Of a stretch of DNA of 64,000 nucleotides, positions 47,964-55,174 are shown piece after piece. This DNA comes from Stratiformator vulcanicus (GTDB taxonomy: Bacteria; Planctomycetota; Planctomycetia; Planctomycetales; Planctomycetaceae): NCBI RefSeq assembly GCF_007744515.1, contig NZ_CP036268.1, positions 347,696-411,695 on the forward strand, given 5' to 3'. Position 1 is the first letter of the stretch. The number at the start of each line of letters is the position of its first letter. The position numbers and the translations under genes were made by a program. A model generated the notes under the pieces. The model was not told the DNA's origin. It ran no database searches and saw only the letters and a program-made list of their open reading frames with translations.

Positions 47964-48269
47964 ATGTCACGCCGCGTTCAACTGGAACAGATGATTGCCG
48001 AAGACCCGACCGATCCGTTTGCGAAGTATGCGTATGCCAAGGAATGCGAGTCGGAAGGAGACCTGCCCGCGGCCCTGGCGGGCTTTGACCGTGTCATCAA
48101 GGAGCACCCCGATTACGTCCCGGCCTACTTCCAAAAAGGGCAGGCCTTGGCCGGCGACGGGGAAGTCGATGACGCCGCCGAAATACTTCGCGCCGGTATC
48201 GAAGTCGCCCGCCGCACCGGCGATGCCCACGCGCTCGGCGAAATGACCGAGTTCCTCGAATCGCTCTGA
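47964..48269 (+). CDS. Small TPR protein
   Basis: 101 aa from ATG 47964, preceded by AAGGGA at good spacing. About two tetratricopeptide repeats are seen (DPFAKYAYAKECESEGDLPAALAGFDRV; YVPAYFQKGQALAGDGEVDDAAEIL). Cytosolic, no other domain. Probably a protein-interaction adaptor; partner unknown. Confidence 0.82.
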   Translation: MSRRVQLEQMIAEDPTDPFAKYAYAKECESEGDLPAALAGFDRVIKEHPDYVPAYFQKGQALAGDGEVDDAAEILRAGIEVARRTGDAHALGEMTEFLESL

Positions 48270-48362
48270 ACTGGCTAGCCGCGACCGACAGGGAGCGCGC
48301 CCCCCCCGTCGCAATCACTCCCTACAATTTCGACGCCCGAAGAACTCGAATGCGAGGCCGTC

Positions 48363-49466
48363 ATGCCTGTCGATCCAGAAGTCCCCGAACTCTTTCGTAA
48401 CGCGGCCGGTTTTGACCGCCTCATCAGCGCGATGCGTCGCCAGAGCTCGCAGGGAGAATCGGGGGAGCCGAACGTCACAGCCCAGCTTGCGCTGATGCAC
48501 GAATACGCCGTCACCGGCTGGGGCATCCCGAGCGAGTACGGCGGAAGCGGAATCGAAGGTGCCGAGATCATTGGCGGTTATCGCCAGCTCGCCTCGGCGT
48601 GCCTGACGTCAACGTTCGTCTTCACACAGCGGCAAGCGGCGATCAGCCGGATTGCTGCCAGCGAGAACGCCGACCTGAAAGCTGGCATCCTGCCAAGACT
48701 GGCGGCGAACGATGTTTTCGCGACGGTCGGAATATCTCACCTCACGACTTCGCGGCAGCATCTCAAGCAGCCGGCGGTTGAGGCGGTCGAGGACGGCGAG
48801 GGCTATCGCCTCGGCGGCACCCTGCCCTGGGTGACCGCGGCGGCCCATGCCGACGTGATCCTGTGCGGCGGCACGCTTGCGGACGGACGACAGCTACTAA
48901 CACTGGTTGACACATCGGACGCCGGCGTGTCGCTCAAAGAACCGCCGCCGATGCTCGCGCTGAATGAGTCGAAGACCGGTGCGGTCGAACTCGACAACGT
49001 CGTCACTCCGCGAGATCACTTGGTCGCAGGCCCCATTGAAGCCGTCATGAAATCGGTCGGCTCCGGCGGGACCGGGTCGCTAACGACCTCTGCCCTCGCG
49101 CTCGGTGCGGCGGCCGGTTCCATCGACTTTTTGGAAGCAGAGGCGGCCAAGCGGAACGATCTGCACGAAGTCCTCAGGCCCCTGCGAAAGGAGTTGTCGC
49201 AGCGTGATGCCGAGCTAGAGGCGCTCGCGACCGGCATAACGGAATTCGAGGGACGCGAACTCTCGTCCGAATCGATTCGCAAACAGGCGAACTCGCTCGC
49301 ACTGCGGTCCTCACAGGCATTGCTGGCGGCCTCGAAAGGGGCGGGCTTTGTGAAAGGCCATCCGGCTGAGCGCGCGGTCCGCGAGGCGATGTTCTTTCTC
49401 GTCTGGTCCTGCCCGCAGCCGGTCGTCACGGCCAACTTACGAGAATTCGCCTGCGCCATCGGGTGA
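48363..49466 (+). CDS. Acyl-CoA-dehydrogenase-like protein
   Basis: 367 aa with acyl-CoA dehydrogenase fold signatures. These are N-terminal helices, the GWGIPSEYGGSGIEG motif, a TVGISHLTTSRQH segment in the middle beta domain (FAD-binding region), and a helical C-terminal domain with SGGTGSLTTSALALGAAAG. It is shorter than typical 380-400 aa enzymes and I could not place the catalytic Glu, so activity is uncertain. The preceding TPR gene is 93 bp upstream on the same strand. Confidence 0.75.
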   Translation: MPVDPEVPELFRNAAGFDRLISAMRRQSSQGESGEPNVTAQLALMHEYAVTGWGIPSEYGGSGIEGAEIIGGYRQLASACLTSTFVFTQRQAAISRIAASENADLKAGILPRLAANDVFATVGISHLTTSRQHLKQPAVEAVEDGEGYRLGGTLPWVTAAAHADVILCGGTLADGRQLLTLVDTSDAGVSLKEPPPMLALNESKTGAVELDNVVTPRDHLVAGPIEAVMKSVGSGGTGSLTTSALALGAAAGSIDFLEAEAAKRNDLHEVLRPLRKELSQRDAELEALATGITEFEGRELSSESIRKQANSLALRSSQALLAASKGAGFVKGHPAERAVREAMFFLVWSCPQPVVTANLREFACAIG

Positions 49467-49479
49467 ATCCCCCCCCAAG

Positions 49480-49501
49480 CCCACGGGTCACACCCCGTGG
49501 G
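49480..49501. repeat. Perfect GC-rich hairpin after the dehydrogenase-like gene
   Basis: CCCACGGG and CCCGTGGG (49480-49487 and 49494-49501) form an 8-bp stem with loop TCACAC. There is no T-run, so termination is doubtful. Confidence 0.55.
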
Positions 49502-49663
49502 TCCGCGAAGATTGCGCTAATAACCTTCGCTGATGTACGAATAGCCCAACGAACCGCCGCGAAACGGCGTTCCTATCAAGGGAGATGTTCTCCCGCGGGC
49601 CATGTTCATTCTGCCGTCGCCGAGTCATTCGCCCGGCGCGGTCGTTTCATCAGGAGGGGTAAT

Positions 49664-50359
49664 ATGTTGTTGAAGCAGAGCATGGCGGCGCTTCCCGCGC
49701 TCGCCTTCGGAATCGCGGCGTCTTCATTGACGGCTACGATCGGATTGGCCGACACGATTCGACTGGAGAACGGCGACACGCTGTCAGGCCACGTCAAGTC
49801 GCTGGATGACCAGAACCTAGTCCTCGCGAGTGATGTGCTCGGCGACGTGACGCTCAAACGCACCAAGGTGGCGGAGATTTATCTCGGCGACAATAGACCG
49901 CAGGAACCCGTCGCGACGGTCGTTCCCGCTCCGCCGAAGCAAGATGCGACCGCCAACAAAGCTGGTGGAGTCGCTGGCGCTCTCGGATTGGGCCAAGGCA
50001 CGTTGCCCGCGCAGCAGAATCTGAACGACATTCTGGGGCAGCTACAAAGCGGCGGTGTCTCGGCTGACACAATGGAGGGACTGCAACAGCAGTTCCCGCT
50101 GCTCGCCGATCCGAAAGTCAGTTCGATGTTTCGCGATCGCGTCGGCGGATTGATGTCGGGCCGGCTCGACGTGCAGGACATTCGCAAGGATGCCGTTCAA
50201 GCCCTCGACATGATCGAAGAACTCGAAGCGGACCTCGGTCCGCAGGCTGCCCAGGCCCTGCAAGGCTATAAGGGCATCCTGCAGAACTTCGTCCAACGCT
50301 CGGCTCCGGTAGAACCAATCAAGCCCGAAGACGAGTCTAAAAACGACGAGACCGAGTAA
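49664..50359 (+). CDS. Secreted protein with an N-terminal small beta domain
   Basis: 231 aa from ATG 49664, preceded by a strong AGGAGGGG Shine-Dalgarno; the longer frame from 49463 has no signal peptide at its start. The signal peptide ends near IGLAD. A short beta-rich motif (IRLENGDTLSGHVKSLDDQ, LGDVTLKRTKVAEI) resembles the start of several planctomycete exported proteins. A Gly/Ala/Gln linker and a helical C-terminal half follow. Function unknown. Followed by a perfect hairpin. Confidence 0.75.
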   Translation: MLLKQSMAALPALAFGIAASSLTATIGLADTIRLENGDTLSGHVKSLDDQNLVLASDVLGDVTLKRTKVAEIYLGDNRPQEPVATVVPAPPKQDATANKAGGVAGALGLGQGTLPAQQNLNDILGQLQSGGVSADTMEGLQQQFPLLADPKVSSMFRDRVGGLMSGRLDVQDIRKDAVQALDMIEELEADLGPQAAQALQGYKGILQNFVQRSAPVEPIKPEDESKNDETE

Positions 50360-50388
50360 CGTCATCGTTTATGAGTCTCTAGCAATAA

Positions 50389-50426
50389 AGAAGCAGCCAT
50401 GACGCCCCAGCGTCATGGCTGCTTCT
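50389..50426 (+). terminator. Long perfect hairpin terminator
   Basis: AGAAGCAGCCATGACG (50389-50404) pairs perfectly with CGTCATGGCTGCTTCT (50411-50426) around loop CCCCAG. It lies 29 bp after the stop of the secreted-protein gene. Its right arm merges directly into the heptamer repeat. Confidence 0.75.
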
Positions 50427-50576
50427 CGCTTCTCGCTTCTCGCTTCTCGCTTCTCGCTTCTCGCTTCTCGCTTCTCTCTTCTCGCTTCTCGCTTCTCGCT
50501 TCTCGCTTCTCGCTTCTCGCTTCTCGCTTCTCGCTTCTCGCTTCTCGCTTCTCGCTTCTCGCTTCTCGCTTCTCGC
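50422..50576. repeat. About 22 tandem copies of a 7-bp repeat
   Basis: The unit CTTCTCG is repeated head-to-tail for about 155 bp; one unit reads CTTCTCT. The strand is pyrimidine-rich (on the other strand CGAGAAG). It lies between two hairpins in the gap between convergent genes. Any frame through it is an artefact of the repeat (LLASRFS reiterated). Confidence 0.95.
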
Positions 50577-50584
50577 TAAATAAA

Positions 50585-50622
50585 AAACCGAGCCGCGACT
50601 ATCCGTTGTCGCGACTCGGTTT
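50585..50622. terminator. Terminator of the ammonium-transporter gene
   Basis: AAACCGAG..CGCGAC (50585-50599) pairs with GTCGCG..CTCGGTTT (50608-50622), with one internal mismatch and an 8-base loop. Runs of A before and T after it make it usable on both strands, chiefly for the minus-strand amt gene ending at 50677. Confidence 0.8.
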
Positions 50623-50676
50623 CGTTCGTGCTGCTCTAAGCCGACTTCCGTGCCGAGAGCAGTGTTCGTCGTTCGA

Positions 50677-52098
50677 TCAGCTGGCGTAGGCGGTCATGCC
50701 GTGCTCGCTGATGTCGAGGCCCTTCTCTTCTTCTTCCGCGGTGACGCGGAGGAATCCGATGGCTTTCAAGATACTGAACAGGATCAGCATCGTGACGAAG
50801 GCCCAGCCGCAATAGGCAACGATACCGGTGAGCTGAGCGCCAATCGTTCCGACCCCTTCATCGTAGGTGGTCGGGAAGATGCCGATCGCGAGGCAACCCC
50901 AGATGCCGCACAGCCCGTGGACCGGCCACGCACCGACGGGATCGTCGATCTTCAGCTTGTCGAGCATCAGCACACCGGCGACAACCAGAGCACCAGCAAC
51001 GGCTCCGATGATGATCGCAACGAGATTGCTCACGCCGTCACAGTTCGCCGTGACGCCAACCAGACCACCGAGGATACCGTTAAGAGCCATCGAGAGGTCC
51101 GGCTTGCCGAACAGTCCCCAGGCGATGAACGTCGAAACGACACCACCGGCTGCGGCTCCGAGGAGCGTATTGACGGCGACTAGCATGACAAGTTCCGTCG
51201 ATGACTTGCCATACATGGCAAGGACCGAGCCGGGGTTAAAGCCGAACCAACCGATCAGCAGAATGAACACACCGAGAGTCGCCAGCGGAAGACTGTGACC
51301 CGGAATGGCGATCGGCTTGCCGTCGGCGCTGTAACGCCCGAGACGGGGGCCGAGCACAATCGCACCGGCCAAGCCGGCGAAGCCGCCGACCGCGTGAACG
51401 ATGCAGGAACCGGCGAAGTCATAAAAGCCCATGGCATCGAGCCAGCCCAGGCCCCACTTCCAGCTACCGCTGATCGGATAGATCAGGCCGGTCAGCAAAG
51501 CACTGTAGATCAAGTACGAACCGAATTTCATCCGGCCGGCGACGGCACCGGAAACGATCGTGGCGGCTGTCGCGGCGAAAGCAACCTGGAACAGCCAGTC
51601 GACTGATCCGGTTGGGAGGTAGTCCGCAGCACCTTCGGTCGTAATCGACGTCGCGATGGAAGGCACGGCAATGTAGCCGTTCCAGTCTTCGCCCATCGTT
51701 CCCGGATACATCAGATTGTATCCAACGAAGAAGTACAGCAGCACGCCGACGCAGATGTCGAGGGCGTTCTTAAACAGAATGTTCACCGTGTGCTTGGCCG
51801 GGCTGAACCCGGCTTCGACCATCGCAAAGCCCGCCTGCATGAACAGGACCAGGACCGCACAGATAAACATCGTCAAGTTGTCGATCGCGTAGGCCGCGAT
51901 CTCTTCGCCTTCAGGTATGAAGCCCTCTTCCTCTTCGGGTGCGGCCAAGGCCGACTCCACAGCCGAGCCAGCTTCTTCCACGGCTTCGGCGACCGAACCG
52001 GCCTCTTCTTCCTGTGCATAAGCCGGGTGGGTCGCAAACCCGCCCACGATGACTAGTCCCACTAACAGCGGGACGAGCGCTGTCCAACGCAAACTCAT
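50677..52098 (-). CDS. amt: Ammonium transporter Amt
   Basis: 473 aa from ATG 52098, preceded by a GAGGGGA Shine-Dalgarno; the longer frame to 52257 has no signal. A signal peptide ends near PAYAQ and is followed by an acidic segment (rich in E, residues 28-60). Eleven-helix Amt/Rh sequence follows: DNLTMFICAVLVLFMQAGFAMVE, the twin-His region in CIVHAVGG and WPVHGLCGIWG, and FGFNPGS. It conducts ammonium across the inner membrane. No glnK/PII gene is adjacent, unlike many amt operons. The acidic extracytoplasmic N-terminal extension is longer than in E. coli AmtB. Confidence 0.93.
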   Translation of the reverse strand: MSLRWTALVPLLVGLVIVGGFATHPAYAQEEEAGSVAEAVEEAGSAVESALAAPEEEEGFIPEGEEIAAYAIDNLTMFICAVLVLFMQAGFAMVEAGFSPAKHTVNILFKNALDICVGVLLYFFVGYNLMYPGTMGEDWNGYIAVPSIATSITTEGAADYLPTGSVDWLFQVAFAATAATIVSGAVAGRMKFGSYLIYSALLTGLIYPISGSWKWGLGWLDAMGFYDFAGSCIVHAVGGFAGLAGAIVLGPRLGRYSADGKPIAIPGHSLPLATLGVFILLIGWFGFNPGSVLAMYGKSSTELVMLVAVNTLLGAAAGGVVSTFIAWGLFGKPDLSMALNGILGGLVGVTANCDGVSNLVAIIIGAVAGALVVAGVLMLDKLKIDDPVGAWPVHGLCGIWGCLAIGIFPTTYDEGVGTIGAQLTGIVAYCGWAFVTMLILFSILKAIGFLRVTAEEEEKGLDISEHGMTAYAS

Positions 52099-52562
52099 TC
52101 CAGTTCCCCTCAAGTGTAAAGTTGTATTCCCAGTTGCCAGACTCATCAGTTCCCACTCTGCATTCGGAGAATGACGGACCGCCCCCGCATTGAGGCCCGC
52201 CGCAGCCGAGCGAATCCGCAAGGCGCAATACGCCTTGGGGGCCAGCCCGCACCGCAACCGGGGCGATCAAGCGAATCGGTGTTTCCAGTTCGCCCGAAAA
52301 CGCAACTTGTGTGCCCGAATCGAAGGCAGCGTCGGCGAGGCAACGTTCGATTTTGCCTCGCATTTCGCAAAACGTTGTAAAATATGCACGAAATCGCCCT
52401 GCGAGTTTGCTGGTAATCTTTGAAATCGGCGAGTTGCGATCGACCGGGCGAAATGCGGCGACCAGCACTTTGTCGCTCTGCTGCCTACGTTGCGCGCGAA
52501 GGACTGCCAATCAATTAAGCAGGCGGCTCTTGATCGGTGCTTCGAGGCAGCGCATAAAAAAA
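52099..52562. other. Intergenic region upstream of amt
   Basis: No supported gene. It should contain the amt promoter on the minus strand. I looked for a -24/-12 sigma-54 pattern and found none convincing. Confidence 0.4.
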
Positions 52563-52589
52563 CCGCCGCCCGACAACGCCGGGCGGCGG
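52563..52589 (-). terminator. Terminator of the outer-membrane barrel gene
   Basis: On the plus strand AAAAAAA precedes CCGCCGCCCG, loop ACAACGC, then CGGGCGGCGG. On the minus strand this is a perfect 10-bp GC stem followed by seven T, a textbook rho-independent terminator 32 bp after the stop at 52621. Confidence 0.9.
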
Positions 52590-52620
52590 GAATCATTTCT
52601 CGGTTGTCAGTCAGCTTGAC

Positions 52621-53898
52621 CTAGAAGGTCAGGATGACGTCGGTACCGAAGATGAAGCTGTCGAAATCGCCGCCGAGGAAGGCTTCTGCTTCGTTGATGT
52701 CAGAAGCGTTCTGGTAGCGAATTTCCGGACGAACAACCACGTTAGCCTGCGGGCGAATGTTCGCACCGAAGGTGTAGTTGTAGGCATCGAAGGCGCCACC
52801 ATTGTCGGTGTGCCACCACTCTGCACGACCACCGACTGCCAGGCAGTCATTGATCGTGTAGAAGAGATACTGGTTGACGCCGTATTCTTCGCCGTCGTCG
52901 CCGTCAAGAGAGACGAAGTCCGACTGGAAGACGTAGTTCAGGTTATCAGTCAGAGCAACGTCGGCCACGATGCTGTGGTTGTAACCCGCACCCCGGAAGC
53001 CGCTGTCGCCAGCGAACAGGATGTAGGTGACCGTAGCGTCGTCGGTGACCGAAACGCTGGCTCCACCGAGGAAGCCGTTACCGTCGTCGAACTGGTCGAA
53101 ACCGGTGTCCCAACCCAGGACCCAACCACCGTACAGTTCCACGTCATCCATGCCGCTGTACGTACCGAGGACACCCGTGTGGGTGAAAGGCTCGCTGTTG
53201 TACTGCGTGAAGGCGTGGCTGTAGAAGAAGTTGTCCGGGGCGGTCACGACTTCGTAACCGACGAGGGTGTAGAAGTGACCGCCGATGACCGAGAAGTCAC
53301 CGTAAGCCGCTTCGGCGTAGAGCTGCGGGAAGGCCCAGCCGTAGGCTTCGCCGAACTGCAGGCTCGCCGTGTTGTCGAAGACGCCCGGGTTGTTACCGAA
53401 GGCCTGGGTGTCCGGGGCATCGGTACCGTAAACGATGTCGGCACGACCACCGATATCGAGTCCGCAAGAACCATCAGCCACTCGTTCGACGACGAGGTAA
53501 GACTGGTTGTTCTGGAAGCGATCCGTGTAATCGTTGAAGTTACCCGTGCTGTTGCTCGTGTAACCCCACTGAGTCCAGCCGTAGACCTGGAACGGAGCCT
53601 GGTCCGGGCAGTCGCAGAGCGCGTCCATCAGGGTGTAGGGCTCGCCGAGGTCGCACCAATCGCAATCCCCGCACTCAGCGCCACATCCGATGTCTTCGCA
53701 ACAGAGGTCTTCGCTGCAGAGCGAGTCTTCGCAGACCGACTCACAGCAAATGTCTTCGCCGCAGCCTTTATCGCAGGCGCCGAAGATGTCCATCAAGCCG
53801 GCATTGGCCGAACCAGCGAAAGCCAGTCCAAGACCGCCGACGCAGAGCATCCGAATGCCGGTGCCCCAAATCGTGCTTTTCCGTAGCATCGTCCGCAT
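52621..53898 (-). CDS. BBP2-type outer-membrane beta-barrel with Cys-rich N-terminal segment
   Basis: 425 aa from ATG 53898, preceded by CAGGAG. A signal peptide ends near SANAG. Residues about 40-95 hold roughly 14 cysteines in a repeating pattern (CEDSLCSEDLCCEDIGC). From about residue 100 the sequence alternates aromatic-rich amphipathic strands (PFQVYGWTQWGYTSNS, LQFGEAYGWAFPQ, AYNYTFGANIRPQ) and ends in the terminal Phe typical of outer-membrane barrels (VILTF). It matches the planctomycete-expanded BBP2/DUF1597 family. Porin-like function is presumed; the Cys-rich part may cross-link or bind metal. Confidence 0.85.
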   Translation of the reverse strand: MRTMLRKSTIWGTGIRMLCVGGLGLAFAGSANAGLMDIFGACDKGCGEDICCESVCEDSLCSEDLCCEDIGCGAECGDCDWCDLGEPYTLMDALCDCPDQAPFQVYGWTQWGYTSNSTGNFNDYTDRFQNNQSYLVVERVADGSCGLDIGGRADIVYGTDAPDTQAFGNNPGVFDNTASLQFGEAYGWAFPQLYAEAAYGDFSVIGGHFYTLVGYEVVTAPDNFFYSHAFTQYNSEPFTHTGVLGTYSGMDDVELYGGWVLGWDTGFDQFDDGNGFLGGASVSVTDDATVTYILFAGDSGFRGAGYNHSIVADVALTDNLNYVFQSDFVSLDGDDGEEYGVNQYLFYTINDCLAVGGRAEWWHTDNGGAFDAYNYTFGANIRPQANVVVRPEIRYQNASDINEAEAFLGGDFDSFIFGTDVILTF

Positions 53899-54535
53899 TG
53901 TTAACTCCTGAACAACGCACCAATTGGTTGGGTGTCCTTACCGCCATTCGTGCGAGCACACGTCCGGCGGTCCCCCCGCGTCCTCTGCGGTTACAGCTCC
54001 GACTAGCGGCGACTGCTGGGGTAACTGCAGACCGCAACGCAGGGTGAAAGGCTGCACAAAGCGGTCTACCTCGAAGGATCGGACGACAGCGCTACCCGTT
54101 ATCACCGAACCGACCGTTGCAAACATCTTCTGCCTAACAGACAGACCTCACCTGACCAGATAGGTCGCCGCAAATTGCCCAGAGTCTCAACCACGGCGTC
54201 TGATTAGCCAAAAACGTAGGGTTTTGACCTGTAGATTGGTCAAATCAATTGTCGGAAATACCCATCCCAGCCGTCCGCGGCGCGCGAATTCCGTTTGCGA
54301 TTGCGACTTTCAGCTCGGATTTCAGCCTGCGATCCCGCGAAAAAACTGAAAAATTTCCCGACATTCGTCCTCGATCAGGGCTCCGCTTCGCGAGGGAAGG
54401 TCGTCTCAGCGGGAATCAAGTATCGATCTGCCGGTGCTCAAGGCTTCAGGAACGCTTTACAGCCGTCGATCTCGGCGGGCAAACTGGATGACCCGGCGTG
54501 GACGAGCTGTCGACGCCTGTTCTTGCACTGAAGCG
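53899..54535. other. Intergenic region between divergent barrel and DUF1080 genes
   Basis: About 640 bp without a supported gene. It must contain divergent promoters. It includes an AT-richer stretch near 54200-54350. I found no RNA gene or clear motif. Confidence 0.4.
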
Positions 54536-55174
54536 ATGAGGGTTCCGATGCGCCGCGCGATGCCACTATTCGCTGTCGTTCTCATGACAGCCGCCGTTCC
54601 TTCGTTGGCCGACGAAGGTTTCCGAGAACTATTCAACGGCGAAGACCTCGAAGGCTGGTCTAACCCTTACGAGCATGGCGAGGCATGGGTGGAAGACGGT
54701 GTGATCGCGCTGCGAGCCGCGAAGAAGTTCTTCCTGATCACTGACGAACGCTTTAGCGATTTCGAACTCCACGCCGAAATCCTGCTGCCGGAGAATGGCA
54801 AGAGCAATTCGGGCATCATGTTCCGCGCCCAGAAGAAGCCGGGGAAGGTTTACGGCTATCAGGCGGAATGCGATCCGAAGCCCCGAGCGTGGACCGGCGG
54901 CTTCTACGATGAGGGACGTCGGGGCTGGATTTATCCCGACAAGAAGAAAAATCCGGGCAAGAAACTGGTTCAGGCTCCGCTCGGCGAGTGGATCAAATAC
55001 AAGATTGTTGCCGAGGGAGATCACCTGCAGATCTTCATCAATGGAGAACAAACGTCAGACGTGCGGGACGCGATGGACTCCGAAGGGCACATCGGACTGC
55101 AGCACCACGGCGAAACCGGCCAGGTCTACCGATTCCGCAACATTCGCATTAAAGAGCTGTCAAAGGAGCAGTAG
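54536..55174 (+). CDS. Secreted DUF1080 (3-keto-disaccharide hydrolase-like) protein
   Basis: 212 aa from ATG 54536 (54548 is an alternative), beginning a signal peptide that ends near SLADE. The concanavalin-like DUF1080 fold is recognised by FRELFNGEDLEGWSNP, NSGIMFRAQK, YGYQAECDPK, GGFYDEGRRGWIY and the closing VYRFRNIRIKEL. Family members act on keto-sugars or are glycan-binding; the substrate is not predictable. The 3' end overlaps the 3' end of opgH by 26 bp, tail to tail. Confidence 0.88.
   Translation: MRVPMRRAMPLFAVVLMTAAVPSLADEGFRELFNGEDLEGWSNPYEHGEAWVEDGVIALRAAKKFFLITDERFSDFELHAEILLPENGKSNSGIMFRAQKKPGKVYGYQAECDPKPRAWTGGFYDEGRRGWIYPDKKKNPGKKLVQAPLGEWIKYKIVAEGDHLQIFINGEQTSDVRDAMDSEGHIGLQHHGETGQVYRFRNIRIKELSKEQ

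Noticed and set aside
50422-50576. CRISPR array
   Set aside because: The 7-bp units are contiguous with no spacers, and no cas genes are present.
50399-50689. 96-aa frame with reiterated LLASRFS
   Set aside because: It is the translation of the 7-bp tandem repeat and the flanking hairpins; no start signal or family.
52099-52180. Possible sigma-54 promoter upstream of amt
   Set aside because: No GG-N10-GC spacing with adequate -24/-12 consensus was found.
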